Shown one piece after another: positions 1 through 9,576 of a stretch of 64,000 nucleotides of DNA; within the stretch, counting starts at the first letter, position 1, and every line of letters starts with the position of its first letter. The translations under genes and the position numbers were made by a program. Origin of the DNA: Hyphomicrobiales bacterium (GTDB taxonomy: Bacteria; Pseudomonadota; Alphaproteobacteria; Rhizobiales; Beijerinckiaceae). Location of the stretch: NCBI GenBank assembly GCA_947455725.1, contig CANGPL010000005.1, positions 1 through 64,000 on the forward strand, given 5' to 3'. Under the pieces are notes generated by a model. That model was not told the origin of the DNA. It searched no databases and worked only from the letters and a program-made list of their open reading frames with translations.

Positions 1-209
1 CACACCGCCACAAACATCGCGGTTAAAAACACCGGCAGCGCCTCGTAGCAATTGATATGCGCGGCATAGGCGCGGCGGCGATAGCCTTCGAGTGTCTGCA
101 TCCAGAGGCGCGGCTCGCGGTTATCATAGCCCGCACCCCATTTGGCGATGCCAACGGTTACGACCGGCATAAACGCCACGATCAACAAGCACCAAGCGGC
201 TATCGGCAT
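1..209 (-). CDS. MAPEG family membrane protein (partial, 3' end outside window)
   Basis: N-terminal 69 codons of a minus-strand gene running off the left edge. The start ATG (209-207) follows a good SD, GAGGAG, in the DNA just above 210. The protein begins with a hydrophobic segment, then a stretch containing NREPR and, around residues 49-60, AAHINCYEALPVF. The pattern of a His and Asn followed by E-A-L-P-x-F is characteristic of bacterial MAPEG proteins (membrane-associated proteins in eicosanoid and glutathione metabolism). These are small four-helix membrane proteins, and most bacterial members have no known substrate. The gene is divergent from zapE. The rest of the family domain is not visible, so the call rests on the N-terminal motif. 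Confidence 0.75.
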   Translation of the reverse strand, partial: MPIAAWCLLIVAFMPVVTVGIAKWGAGYDNREPRLWMQTLEGYRRRAYAAHINCYEALPVFLTAMFVAV

Positions 210-270
210 AGGCTAAACTCCTCTAACGGATATTCTACGCCTCAGCGGTGGGATTGGTTCATTCGGTGGT

Positions 271-308
271 CGGCAGTCGGCAACCGTAAAGCGCTCGCCC
301 GACTGCCG
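271..308. repeat. Inverted repeat, copy 1 (CGGCAGTCGG arms)
   Basis: Ten-base arms CGGCAGTCGG (271-280) and CCGACTGCCG (299-308) enclose 18 bases in the spacer between the divergent MAPEG and zapE genes. The same arms, one base longer, recur at 5014-5082, and both copies continue from the left arm into CAA. The matching arms suggest a small dispersed repeat family rather than chance. Confidence 0.6.
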
Positions 309-381
309 CCCACCTTGCAGCCAACCGCACTTCGTGCTTCATCGCCTCGCACCCCTACCGGAGAGCCCGCTCTTGGACGAT

Positions 382-1515
382 ATGCCGATCCCGCTGCCAA
401 GCCGTTCCTATTCGGCGCTTGTCGCCTCGGGCGCGATTGAGCCCGATCAGGCGCAGCGCCACGCGCTTGGGTCTATGGATGCGCTGTGCCAGCACCTCGC
501 CGCCTACGAGGCCAAAACCTCCCGCCTTTTGGGCTTTCTGCACGGCAAAGCAAAGCCACCCAAGGGGCTCTATCTCTATGGCTCGGTCGGGCGTGGCAAG
601 ACGATGCTGATGGATTTGATGGTCGAGGCAGCGCCTACGCCGCGCAAAAAGCGCGTGCATTTTCAAAACTTCATGGCCGATGTGCATGACCGCATCCACG
701 CCTATCGCGCCAAGGTCAAAAACGGCGAGGTGAAGGACACCGACCCCATCCCCCCCGTGGCCGCCGCCATCGCGCAAGAAACCCGGCTTTTGTGTCTCGA
801 TGAATGCGCCGTCACCGATATTGCCGATGCGATGATTTTAGCCCGTCTGTTCGAGGCGCTTTTCGCGCGCGGCCTTGTGCTCGTCACCACGTCGAATATC
901 CCGCCCGAGCGGCTTTATGAAGGTGGCCTTAACCGCGCTTTGTTTTTGCCCTTCCTCGCGCTGCTGCAAGCCCATGTCGAGACGGTGGAAGTGGACGCCA
1001 AAACCGATTACCGGCTCGAAAAATCAGCCGCCGCGATCACCTTTCATGTCCCCGCCAACCAAGCGGCCAAACACGCGCTGGATGAGCAATTCCGCGTGTC
1101 GCTCAAGGGCCACCCCCCCGCCCCGCAAACCCTCACGGTCAAAGGCCGCACGCTTAACGTGCCGCAAGCCGGCACAGGCATCGCGCGCTTTCCTTACGCG
1201 GATTTATGCAAAGCGGCGCTCGGCAATCTGGATTTCATCGCGATTGCGAAAGCCTACCCTACAGTGTTCATCGACGATATTGCCGTCATCGAAGCCGACA
1301 ACCGCAACGAGGCCAAACGCTTCATCGCGCTTATCGATGCGCTCTACGACCAAAGCGTCAAACTCTACGCCACCGCCGCAGCCATCCCCGAAGCGCTCTA
1401 CCAAGCCGACACCGGCCGCGAAGCCTTCGAATTCGCCCGCACCGCCTCAAGACTCTATGAGATGCAATCCGAAGACTACCGCACGCTGCCCCATGGCCGA
1501 AGGGTAGGGATGTAA
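382..1515 (+). CDS. zapE: Cell division protein ZapE (AFG1-like ATPase)
   Basis: P-loop ATPase of the AFG1/ZapE family (377 aa with this start). In E. coli ZapE associates with the Z-ring and is needed for division under some stresses; mitochondrial homologues act in protein quality control. Visible motifs: LYGSVGRGKTMLMD (Walker A, about residues 65-78), LLCLDECAVTDIADAM (Walker B and following helix) and TTSNIPPERLY (sensor region). The Walker B segment reads DEC where relatives usually have DEF. The ATG at 382 is preferred over an in-frame start at 334 because family members begin close to the LPSRSYSALVASGAIEPD segment; neither has a strong SD. In many Rhizobiales zapE directly precedes mdh; here 5.8 kb intervenes. 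Confidence 0.9.
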   Translation: MPIPLPSRSYSALVASGAIEPDQAQRHALGSMDALCQHLAAYEAKTSRLLGFLHGKAKPPKGLYLYGSVGRGKTMLMDLMVEAAPTPRKKRVHFQNFMADVHDRIHAYRAKVKNGEVKDTDPIPPVAAAIAQETRLLCLDECAVTDIADAMILARLFEALFARGLVLVTTSNIPPERLYEGGLNRALFLPFLALLQAHVETVEVDAKTDYRLEKSAAAITFHVPANQAAKHALDEQFRVSLKGHPPAPQTLTVKGRTLNVPQAGTGIARFPYADLCKAALGNLDFIAIAKAYPTVFIDDIAVIEADNRNEAKRFIALIDALYDQSVKLYATAAAIPEALYQADTGREAFEFARTASRLYEMQSEDYRTLPHGRRVGM

Positions 1516-1522
1516 AAAACCC

Positions 1523-1579
1523 GGACCGCGCGCCTCCCGGCGCGCTTGCATCTAATGCGAGGCAGGAGCCTCGCGGTCC
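1523..1579. repeat. 57-bp palindromic repeat folding as two hairpins inside an outer stem
   Basis: Outer inverted repeats GGACCGCG (1523-1530) and CGCGGTCC (1572-1579) enclose two perfect 7-bp hairpins: GCGCGCC/GGCGCGC with loop TCCC (1528-1545) and GCGAGGC/GCCTCGC with loop AGGA (1557-1574). The outer arms and inner hairpins share a few bases, so the single strand can form a three-way junction. Elements of this look are dispersed repeats in several Rhizobiales genomes. It starts 7 bases after the zapE stop codon and may also act as a transcript 3' end. Confidence 0.6.
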
Positions 1580-1595
1580 AAACAGTTTCAACCAA

Positions 1596-1640
1596 CTCGA
1601 CCTCATGGTGAGCCGACGCGAAGCGTCGTGTCAAACCAAA
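1596..1640. repeat. Short intergenic repeat with CGACGC/GCGTCG hairpin
   Basis: After the 57-bp element comes a CCTCATGGTGAG-like segment and a perfect 6-bp hairpin CGACGC-GAA-GCGTCG (1614-1628). This resembles one half of the rhizobial intergenic mosaic-type repeats that pair a CCTCA..GTGAG block with a GC-rich hairpin. The opposite half is not seen, so it may be a decayed copy. Confidence 0.4.
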
Positions 1641-1800
1641 CCCTGTCATCTTTAGACACAAAAACAAAACTCTACCGGTTAAATTTTCGAAAATTTCGTT
1701 ATTTCCTGACAAAACTTTCGATCTGCACAAGATTCTCATGGCGTCGGTGGACAAAATTCGGCTTCATGCCGTGTGGTTCGCGCCTGCGTGCGAGGGAACC

Positions 1801-1995
1801 CTATATCCACCGGGCTTTCAATTCCTCTTCGGTCGGTGGTCGACGTTTTCGGGTTAGGTATAGCCCGTATTGTTGATCGCCATGTTCCACGTCACGGAGA
1901 ATTGAAACCTTATCCCAAATAGCGTGAAGAAACCGGACCTCGCCGCGCTCGTAAGCGCGTTGAGTGGCCCATAAGCAATCATCAATCAATTGCAA
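1801..1995 (-). CDS. Small hypothetical protein (64 aa), downstream of the MmeI-like gene
   Basis: A 64-codon frame starting with TTG (1995-1993), 6 bases after the stop of the MmeI-like gene, with GGTGAG about 5 bases upstream of the start. The composition looks protein-like: charged, with a tryptophan-containing first half (DDCLWATQRAYERGE) and a basic/acidic end (KRRPPTEEELKARW). I do not recognise a family. The tight spacing suggests cotranscription and translational coupling with the restriction-modification gene. It could instead be a chance frame in spacer DNA; the TTG start and short length keep confidence moderate. Confidence 0.45.
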   Translation of the reverse strand: MQLIDDCLWATQRAYERGEVRFLHAIWDKVSILRDVEHGDQQYGLYLTRKRRPPTEEELKARWI

Positions 1996-2001
1996 ATTTT
2001 C

Positions 2002-4929
2002 TCACCGCTTCCGCCCCCTCTTCTTCGGTGCTTCCGTAAACAAAGTTGCGGTCAGCTTTTCATAAAGACCGAAGAGATGCTCGACGCGTTCGCGGTCGGA
2101 GGGGAAGGGGTCGCGGCGGTAGAGCCTATCTATGGCGCTATCTAAAGCCTGATGCGCTTTGCGCAAATCGGGCGGCATGGTGAGCGGGTCATATAAATCA
2201 GCGAGCGTTGCGCCCTCATGCGCCGCGCGGGCATCGAGAATCGCTTGTGCGAGCAAACGGATTTTATCTTTCGTCGCTTCATCGGCCTCCGGCCATGGGA
2301 AATTGTTGTAAACGACACCGACGGAATACATGTATCGACTTTCAAGTCGTCCCGTGATGGCGCGCATCCACGCCATATGCATGCGTGAGGTAAGGACGGC
2401 GAAATCGTAGAGGTCGGCGTTTGCTAACAAACGCAACTTTTCGCTTGGTATCGTGGGAGGCTTCATCCATGCAATCGGAATATATTCTCTAGTCTCCGAG
2501 CTAGTTTGTGGAATAACTAGAAATGACTCCGTAGGAATGACAGTCACTCCATAACGGGTTGGATAGTTGGCAAGAGCAAGAGTACTTTTTCGAACGCTTT
2601 TTGAACGAAATAATTTGACTGCATTTAAGCGTTCAAGCGTTTGCGGCAATTTTCGTAATTCAATTGGCGATAGATCACCGGTGTGTAAGATCCAACGATT
2701 AATACCATTTATAAATTCAGCCGCTCCAGGAAAGGGGCGAAATAAAAATTCTGCTCCTGGTTCTCGGCTTAAAAATTCTGTCTTTTCTGTATCGGAGAAT
2801 GTTAAATTATCATCTTCTAATGGTTGAGTGCCTGTAATCAGTTTTGGAGCTGTGTTGATCGGATATCTTTCCTCTGGAATGCAAAGGTATCGATTTGACA
2901 AATTTTCTGCTGGAAACAGATAAGCCGTCAACGCACCATGCCGCGTTTCTATCGGATCGGCCTTGATATCGTCATACGAGAAAAGCCGCTTTTCTTTCGG
3001 CTCGTCTTCCCGCGCAACCAGCCCAAGGATCACGCAATGCACATGCGCTTTGCCTTTCGCGTCCGACATCCATTCAAAGGTGCGATGCGCAAAGGCGATT
3101 TCGAGTTTGAAGCGCTCGAATAAAATAGGCCAAAGCTGCGCCACTTGCTCGCCTTGGGTGATGGAGTTTGTGGCGACAAAGCCGATGCGGGGGCGGGTGA
3201 ATGTGTTTGAACTTCCTTCTCCCGAGCGGGAGAAGGTGTCGCGGGACGCGACGGATGAGGGTTTGGAGTCCGACGCGTTGAGCGCTAGGCCCTCACCCGT
3301 CTGCTCCGCAGACACCCTCTCCCTCAGGGAGAGGGACGCGTTGCGCACATACTCACCCGCTTTCACAAACCACGCGCATACAAAATCAAGCGAGCCGCCG
3401 CTTTTGCCGAGCGATGCAATCTCGATCACCTGTTTACGTTGTGCCTCGCTTTGCATTTTGGCACCAATAAAAGGCGGATTACCCAGCACATACGAGCACC
3501 GCTCGGGCGGCAATATCTCGGCCCAATCCAATTGAAGCGCATCGCCGTGGCGGATATTCGGCGAAGCTTTTAACGGAATGCGCAAAAAGCTTTGGCCAAA
3601 ATCCGCCGAGAGCCGCGCATTCATGATATGATCCATCATCCACAGCGCGACTTCGGCAATGCGGGCGGGAAATTCTTCAATCTCTATGCCGTAGAATTGA
3701 TCGACATTGACCTTGGTATAGAGCCCGATATCGGTGACAAACTGATCACGTGGGTAAAGCTCTCGCATGACCTCATTTTCGATCAGGCGAATTTCGCGAT
3801 AGGCGATAACCAAAAAATTACCGCATCCGCAGGCTGGATCAAAAAACGTCAAACGGCTCAACCGATCATGAAACTCTTCAAGAGCCTTTTGTCGTCCATT
3901 GTCGCGCCGTGCGATGAGGCGTGCTAGGTCCGCGCGCAACTCATCGAGAAACAGAGGCTCGATGACTTTGAGAATATTTTTTTCCGTCGTGTAATGCGCA
4001 CCCTTTTTACGCCGCTCGCCTTTATCCATAACGGATTGAAACAGCGAGCCAAAAATCGCAGGCGAGATTTTCTGCCAACTAAAAGAGCAGACATAAAGCA
4101 ATTTATCCCGCATATCGCGGTTAAACGCCGGCAACGGCAAACGCTCTTTAAACAAATCGCCATTGATATATTCAAATTGATCGAGATCGGCATCGAGCGT
4201 TTTTTGGCGCTTATCACGCGGTGTGTTGAGCACCTCAAACAATTGGCCCAAACGCGGCCCGACATCCGAGCCATCCTCTTGGGTCCGGTCACGGATATAA
4301 TCCTCAAAGCTGCCGAGCGGATTAAAGATTCCAGTATCATCGGCGAATAAGCAAAACAGAAGGCGCACCAGAAATTGCTCAAGGTCGTGGCCCTGATAGC
4401 CCGACTCTTCAAGCGCATCGTGCAACGCACCCATCATCTCGCTGGCCGCGATATTAACGGGATCTTGGTCTTTAAACGCGCGCTTTTCTTCGCCAACAAT
4501 AAAGCCGAAATCGCGGACGCGATTCGGCAGTTCCGTTAGTGGGAAAGAAACGGGTTTATCAGGATCGGTATCAAGATCATAAAGTTCGAAATTCTGGAAA
4601 TCGGAGAGCAGAAGATAGCGCGGCAATTGGTCATCGCGCAGGCCGGGGAAATAGTTGAAGGCTTGTTCTTTCGCCTTTTTAAGATCGCGTCCGGCCGATT
4701 TCTGCTCGACCAATAATTTGCCCGGCCAGAACAGATCAATAAAGCCGCGTTCCCCGGCCCGTAAATTGATCGATTTTTCGAACGAGGCAACCCGACGGCG
4801 CGGAACGCCGAAGACTTCGAAAAATTCATTATAGAAAGATTGCGTTTCGCCCTTCTCATAATGATCTTTTTGATGCAAGGCGACAAAATGATGCGCGCGC
4901 GCGGTTATGTCGTTCCAATCTAATCGCAT
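2002..4929 (-). CDS. MmeI-like (type IIL/IIG) fused restriction endonuclease-methyltransferase
   Basis: Single-chain restriction-modification enzyme (975 aa). The N-terminal nuclease has D65 in FIDLFW and E75-Q-K77, the same D-x9-E-x-K spacing as the catalytic site of MmeI. An adenine-N6 methyltransferase follows: motif I DPACGCGNFL near residue 365 and motif IV NPPF near 483. FVATNSITQGEQVAQLW and a C-terminal target-recognition and tail region complete the family layout. ATG at 4929 is chosen over a TTG at 4950 because the resulting MRLDWNDITARA start matches the MmeI family N-terminus. A 121-bp hairpin-rich element (3215-3335) lies in frame between motif IV and FVATNS, adding about 40-50 residues absent from the family. 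Whether both activities survive cannot be read from sequence. No separate methylase gene is nearby, as expected for this class. Confidence 0.88.
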   Translation of the reverse strand: MRLDWNDITARAHHFVALHQKDHYEKGETQSFYNEFFEVFGVPRRRVASFEKSINLRAGERGFIDLFWPGKLLVEQKSAGRDLKKAKEQAFNYFPGLRDDQLPRYLLLSDFQNFELYDLDTDPDKPVSFPLTELPNRVRDFGFIVGEEKRAFKDQDPVNIAASEMMGALHDALEESGYQGHDLEQFLVRLLFCLFADDTGIFNPLGSFEDYIRDRTQEDGSDVGPRLGQLFEVLNTPRDKRQKTLDADLDQFEYINGDLFKERLPLPAFNRDMRDKLLYVCSFSWQKISPAIFGSLFQSVMDKGERRKKGAHYTTEKNILKVIEPLFLDELRADLARLIARRDNGRQKALEEFHDRLSRLTFFDPACGCGNFLVIAYREIRLIENEVMRELYPRDQFVTDIGLYTKVNVDQFYGIEIEEFPARIAEVALWMMDHIMNARLSADFGQSFLRIPLKASPNIRHGDALQLDWAEILPPERCSYVLGNPPFIGAKMQSEAQRKQVIEIASLGKSGGSLDFVCAWFVKAGEYVRNASLSLRERVSAEQTGEGLALNASDSKPSSVASRDTFSRSGEGSSNTFTRPRIGFVATNSITQGEQVAQLWPILFERFKLEIAFAHRTFEWMSDAKGKAHVHCVILGLVAREDEPKEKRLFSYDDIKADPIETRHGALTAYLFPAENLSNRYLCIPEERYPINTAPKLITGTQPLEDDNLTFSDTEKTEFLSREPGAEFLFRPFPGAAEFINGINRWILHTGDLSPIELRKLPQTLERLNAVKLFRSKSVRKSTLALANYPTRYGVTVIPTESFLVIPQTSSETREYIPIAWMKPPTIPSEKLRLLANADLYDFAVLTSRMHMAWMRAITGRLESRYMYSVGVVYNNFPWPEADEATKDKIRLLAQAILDARAAHEGATLADLYDPLTMPPDLRKAHQALDSAIDRLYRRDPFPSDRERVEHLFGLYEKLTATLFTEAPKKRGRKR
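3215..3335. repeat. 121-bp hairpin-rich palindromic element inserted in frame in the MmeI-like gene
   Basis: Four perfect hairpins in a row: CCTTCTCCC-GAGC-GGGAGAAGG (3215-3236), GTCGCG-GGA-CGCGAC (3238-3252), GTCTGC-TCC-GCAGAC (3299-3313) and CCCTCTCCCT-C-AGGGAGAGGG (3315-3335). A central GAGGG/CCCTC pairing joins the halves. Dispersed repeats translating to SLSLRERV and SRSGEG peptides are common between genes in proteobacteria; here one lies inside a gene without breaking the frame, like the Rickettsia palindromic elements. Confidence 0.75.
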
Positions 4930-5013
4930 CTGGCGTTCCGTTAAACACAATTCGCCGGATACGCAGGCGCTTCCTTTACATTACGTAACGTCAACTATTT
5001 GACAAGGGGGATA

Positions 5014-5082
5014 GCGGCAGTCGGCAATCGTCGGTCGGCAATCGCAATGCACGACTAACGACTACCGAATACCGACTGCCGC
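5014..5082. repeat. Inverted repeat, copy 2 (GCGGCAGTCGG arms)
   Basis: Eleven-base arms GCGGCAGTCGG (5014-5024) and CCGACTGCCGC (5072-5082) enclose 47 bases that also contain internal CGGTCGGCAATCG and CGACTACCGAATACCG variants of the same motif. It is the second copy of the repeat at 271-308. It lies just 3' of the Nramp-like gene and upstream of the MmeI-like gene. Confidence 0.6.
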
Positions 5083-5084
5083 CC

Positions 5085-6380
5085 TCAAACAAAAACCGAC
5101 CACAGCAAAAATCCCGCTGCAATGGCCATCAATGCGGTCGCCGCCCAGCCCGCAAGGGCCACGCCAAGGCCTAAGCGGTATTGGCCCATAAGCGCGATGC
5201 GGCTCGCCATGATCATCATCGCCACCATCACTGGCACGGCGACGAAGCCATTGATCACGGCGGCCCAGAACAGCATCTTGATCGGGTCGATGGCCGTGAA
5301 GCCCAAGGCCGCGCCAATCAAGGTTGCGGCCGCAATGACGGCGTAAAAGCCGCGCGCGCGGAGCGGCTTTAATTCGAGGCTCGAGCGCCAATGCATCGCC
5401 TCTGCCACCGCATAACCCGCCGAGCCCGCAAGCACCGGCACCGCCAACAGGCCCGTACCGATAATGCCGAGCGAGAACAGCGCGAAGGTGAGGGGGCCTG
5501 CGAGCGGGCGCAGCGCCTCGGCGGCTTGCGCTGCCGTCGCAATCGTCGTCAGCCCCGCTTGGTGCAGCGTCGCCGCCGTGGTGATCATGATGCAAAACGC
5601 GATGCCATTCGAGAACGCCATGCCGACGCCGGTATCCACCGCCATGCGTCGCAGATGGTGCCGCGTGTCGGTTGCTTGTGTGAAGAGGGGGTGCTCGCGC
5701 ATAAGTTGCATGTCTTCGACTTCTTGCGCCGTCTGCCAGAAAAAGACGTAAGGGCTGATGGTCGTGCCAAACACCGCAACGATTATCAAAAGATAGTCTG
5801 TGTCTATCTGAAAGGCCGGTTTGATTATCGCAGAGAGGGCCTTTATCCACTCGATCTGAATCGTAAAAACGGCGGCGACATACACAAACAGCACCAAAGT
5901 CAGCCATTTGAGCACATGCGCATAGCGCCGATAGGGGATAAAAACCTCCGTCACCGCGCAGAAAATGCCAAATAAAAGGGCGTAAAACGAGGTCGGTCCG
6001 CCAATAAGGAGAGTAATCGCGGCACCCATCGCGGCTAAATCAGCAGCAATATTGATCGTGTTGGCAATAACGACGAGGGCAACGAGCGAGATAACCACCC
6101 ATTCCGGGTAAATTAGTCTGGCATTGGCGATAACGCCCTTACCCGTTACTCGACCAATTCTTGCCGCCACCAGCTGAATAGCCACCATAAACGGAAAAGT
6201 CAGCACAACCGACCATAATTGCTGAAATCCGAACTGCGCACCGGCCTGAGAATAGGTCGCAATGCCGGAAGGATCATCATCCGCCGCCCCAGCAATGACT
6301 CCAGGCCCCAAAAGGCGCAAAAAAACGGAAATTGGGTGGTGAATCGAGCGTTTTTCGTCAGATTTCGAGGGAAAACTCAT
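5085..6380 (-). CDS. Nramp-related divalent metal transporter with non-canonical metal-site motifs
   Basis: Polytopic inner-membrane protein (431 aa) of the Nramp superfamily, about 11 hydrophobic segments. Helix 1 reads GPGVIAGAADDDPSGIATYS (residues 25-44). The usual D-P-G-N of Mn/Fe Nramps is here D-P-S-G. Helix 6 reads TTISPYVFFWQ (206-216), where canonical Nramps have an M-P-H motif whose methionine binds metal. These changes place it in the divergent bacterial Nramp-like branch, whose substrates are mostly unknown and may include Mg or other cations. ATG at 6380 has GGCGAG 6 bases upstream. It is divergent from a TetR regulator 84 bp away, suggesting local control. Confidence 0.82.
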   Translation of the reverse strand: MSFPSKSDEKRSIHHPISVFLRLLGPGVIAGAADDDPSGIATYSQAGAQFGFQQLWSVVLTFPFMVAIQLVAARIGRVTGKGVIANARLIYPEWVVISLVALVVIANTINIAADLAAMGAAITLLIGGPTSFYALLFGIFCAVTEVFIPYRRYAHVLKWLTLVLFVYVAAVFTIQIEWIKALSAIIKPAFQIDTDYLLIIVAVFGTTISPYVFFWQTAQEVEDMQLMREHPLFTQATDTRHHLRRMAVDTGVGMAFSNGIAFCIMITTAATLHQAGLTTIATAAQAAEALRPLAGPLTFALFSLGIIGTGLLAVPVLAGSAGYAVAEAMHWRSSLELKPLRARGFYAVIAAATLIGAALGFTAIDPIKMLFWAAVINGFVAVPVMVAMMIMASRIALMGQYRLGLGVALAGWAATALMAIAAGFLLWSVFV

Positions 6381-6464
6381 TACACACTCGCCTTTTTTGG
6401 TCGAATCATCGGAAAAAATGCATCACTCTTTTAACACAAAAGACCCCAAAACGATCCGGAAAGC

Positions 6465-7076
6465 ATGATAGAAGCGCCAAAATCGCCCGAATCGACCCTC
6501 CAACGCATCCTAAACGCCGCAATTGCCGAGATTTCGGCCTATGGCAGCGAACGCACCACCGTCGTCTCCATCGCCCAAGCCGCTGGCATGACTCATGCCA
6601 ATGTTTACCGGCATTTTGCCTCAAAAACCGCCCTTTTTGACGCTATTTCGCAGAATTGGCTGAAACCCATCGAAGCGCAGCTCACGGAAATCGCCGACTC
6701 GCCAGACCCCGCCCGCGATAAGCTGGAAAGGCTCATAACCGCCCTTTTCCGCGCCTACCGCGACCGTTTAGACACCGAACCGCGCCTTTTTGACCTATTT
6801 GTCGATGCTTTTAAGGAAAATCGAGCCCCCGCTCGCCAGCACCGCGCCCGAATTCGAGTTTTGCTAGACCGAATTTTCGAAGAAGGCCTCGCCACCGGCT
6901 CTCTGGCCATCAAAAACCGTGAAAAAGCAATGGTTTTGGTGTTTGATACGCTCTATCGCTTCCTCCAACCCGAAGCGATCCGGCTTGATCAAGAAATTCC
7001 CCGCCGCGCCATCGAAGCCCGTCTCTTGCTCATTTTATCCCTACTGGTGCGCGCCTTAACCGGTAGCATTGTTTAA
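6465..7076 (+). CDS. TetR/AcrR family transcriptional regulator
   Basis: DNA-binding repressor of 203 aa. The N-terminal helix-turn-helix is clear: residues 11-58 contain RILNAAIAEISAYGSERTTV, then SIAQAAGMTHANVYRHFASK. The hydrophobic helical C-terminal domain would bind an effector. It is transcribed away from the Nramp-like transporter with 84 bp between, a layout typical of a repressor controlling its neighbour, so metal or a transported ligand is a plausible signal (inference). I looked for a clear operator palindrome between the two genes and found none. Confidence 0.88.
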   Translation: MIEAPKSPESTLQRILNAAIAEISAYGSERTTVVSIAQAAGMTHANVYRHFASKTALFDAISQNWLKPIEAQLTEIADSPDPARDKLERLITALFRAYRDRLDTEPRLFDLFVDAFKENRAPARQHRARIRVLLDRIFEEGLATGSLAIKNREKAMVLVFDTLYRFLQPEAIRLDQEIPRRAIEARLLLILSLLVRALTGSIV

Positions 7077-8312
<1,236 letters not shown>

Positions 8313-8376
8313 TTCTCCATCATTCGGCGTCTGAAATATTTCAATGGCCGCCAGTCTACGCAGTTAAGGATCATCG

Positions 8377-9576
8377 ATGAACATCCATGAATATCAGGCG
8401 AAAGCGGTACTGAAGGAATTCGGTGTGCCCGTTTCAAATGGCCGCGCGATCATGCAGGCTTCACAAGCTGAAGAGGCCGCAAAAGCGCTCGGCGGTCCTC
8501 TATGGGTCGTTAAATCTCAGATCCATGCTGGCGGCCGCGGCAAAGGTAAATTTAAAGAAACAAGTGCCGGAGAAAAAGGTGGTGTGCGTCTTGCGAAGTC
8601 AATTGATGAAGTGAATCAGTTTGCTTCACAAATGCTTGGGAATACGCTAGTCACGATCCAGACCGGACCACATGGCAAGCAAGTCAATCGTCTTTATATT
8701 GAAGACGGGTCCGACATCGCTAAAGAATTTTATCTATCAATGCTAGTTGATCGTGCAACGTCACGGATTGCCTTTGTTGTATCAACAGAAGGCGGAATGG
8801 ATATTGAAGAAGTAGCCCACAAGACACCTGAGAAAATTGTTACTTTTTCTGTCGACCCAGCAACCGGTATCATGCCACATCATGGACGCGCTGTTGCTAA
8901 GGCTCTTATGCTCTCCGGAGATCTGGCTAAAGAAGCGGGAGTTTTGGTCGAGCAGCTCTTTAATGCCTTTGTTGCCAAAGACATGGCAATGCTTGAGATC
9001 AATCCTTTGATTGTCACCGCTGATAATCATCTGCGCTGCCTAGATGCAAAGATCTCCTTCGATTCGAATGCTTTGTATCGTCATCCAGAAATAATGGCCT
9101 TGCGTGATGAGACCGAAGAAGATGCTAAGGAAATTGAAGCATCGAAATATGATCTCTCTTATATCGCGCTTGATGGGACAATCGGATGCATGGTGAACGG
9201 TGCTGGCCTTGCTATGGCAACGATGGATATCATCAAGCTTTATGGCGAATTCCCTGCCAACTTTCTTGATGTTGGTGGTGGTGCGACAAAAGAAAAAGTA
9301 ACCGCTGCATTCAAGATCATCACGGCCGACCCGAATGTTCAAGGTATCCTTGTGAATATCTTTGGCGGAATCATGAAATGCGATGTCATTGCTGAAGGCG
9401 TTATCGCGGCTGTAAAAGAAGTCGGCCTCACAGTTCCTCTCGTTGTTCGGTTGGAGGGTACGAATGTTCAGCTTGGTAAAGATATCATTTCTAAATCTGG
9501 CCTCAATGTGATCGCCGCAGATGATCTCGACGATGCCGCACAGAAAATTGTTAAGGCTGTGAGGGAGATCCGCTAA
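8377..9576 (+). CDS. sucC: Succinyl-CoA synthetase, beta subunit
   Basis: ATP-grasp subunit of succinyl-CoA synthetase (399 aa), which makes ATP or GTP from succinyl-CoA. It opens with [19 protein letters not shown], continues with [15 protein letters not shown] in the ATP-grasp region, and ends with the CoA-ligase-like domain: [12 protein letters not shown]-type and [15 protein letters not shown] segments. Start ATG follows AAGGATC. It lies 64 bp after mdh; a short palindrome TGAAATATTTCA (8332-8343) sits in the gap. Its stop overlaps the sucD start by one base, so the two subunits are translationally coupled. Confidence 0.96.
   Translation: MNIHEYQAKAVLKEFGVPVSNGRAIMQASQAEEAAKALGGPLWVVKSQIHAGGRGKGKFKETSAGEKGGVRLAKSIDEVNQFASQMLGNTLVTIQTGPHGKQVNRLYIEDGSDIAKEFYLSMLVDRATSRIAFVVSTEGGMDIEEVAHKTPEKIVTFSVDPATGIMPHHGRAVAKALMLSGDLAKEAGVLVEQLFNAFVAKDMAMLEINPLIVTADNHLRCLDAKISFDSNALYRHPEIMALRDETEEDAKEIEASKYDLSYIALDGTIGCMVNGAGLAMATMDIIKLYGEFPANFLDVGGGATKEKVTAAFKIITADPNVQGILVNIFGGIMKCDVIAEGVIAAVKEVGLTVPLVVRLEGTNVQLGKDIISKSGLNVIAADDLDDAAQKIVKAVREIR

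Noticed and set aside
3215-3335. Apparent disruption (pseudogene) of the MmeI-like gene
   Set aside because: The insertion keeps the reading frame and all catalytic and SAM motifs are present, so the gene is not called broken.
6381-6464. TetR operator between the Nramp-like and TetR genes
   Set aside because: No convincing inverted repeat; only loosely opposed A and T runs.
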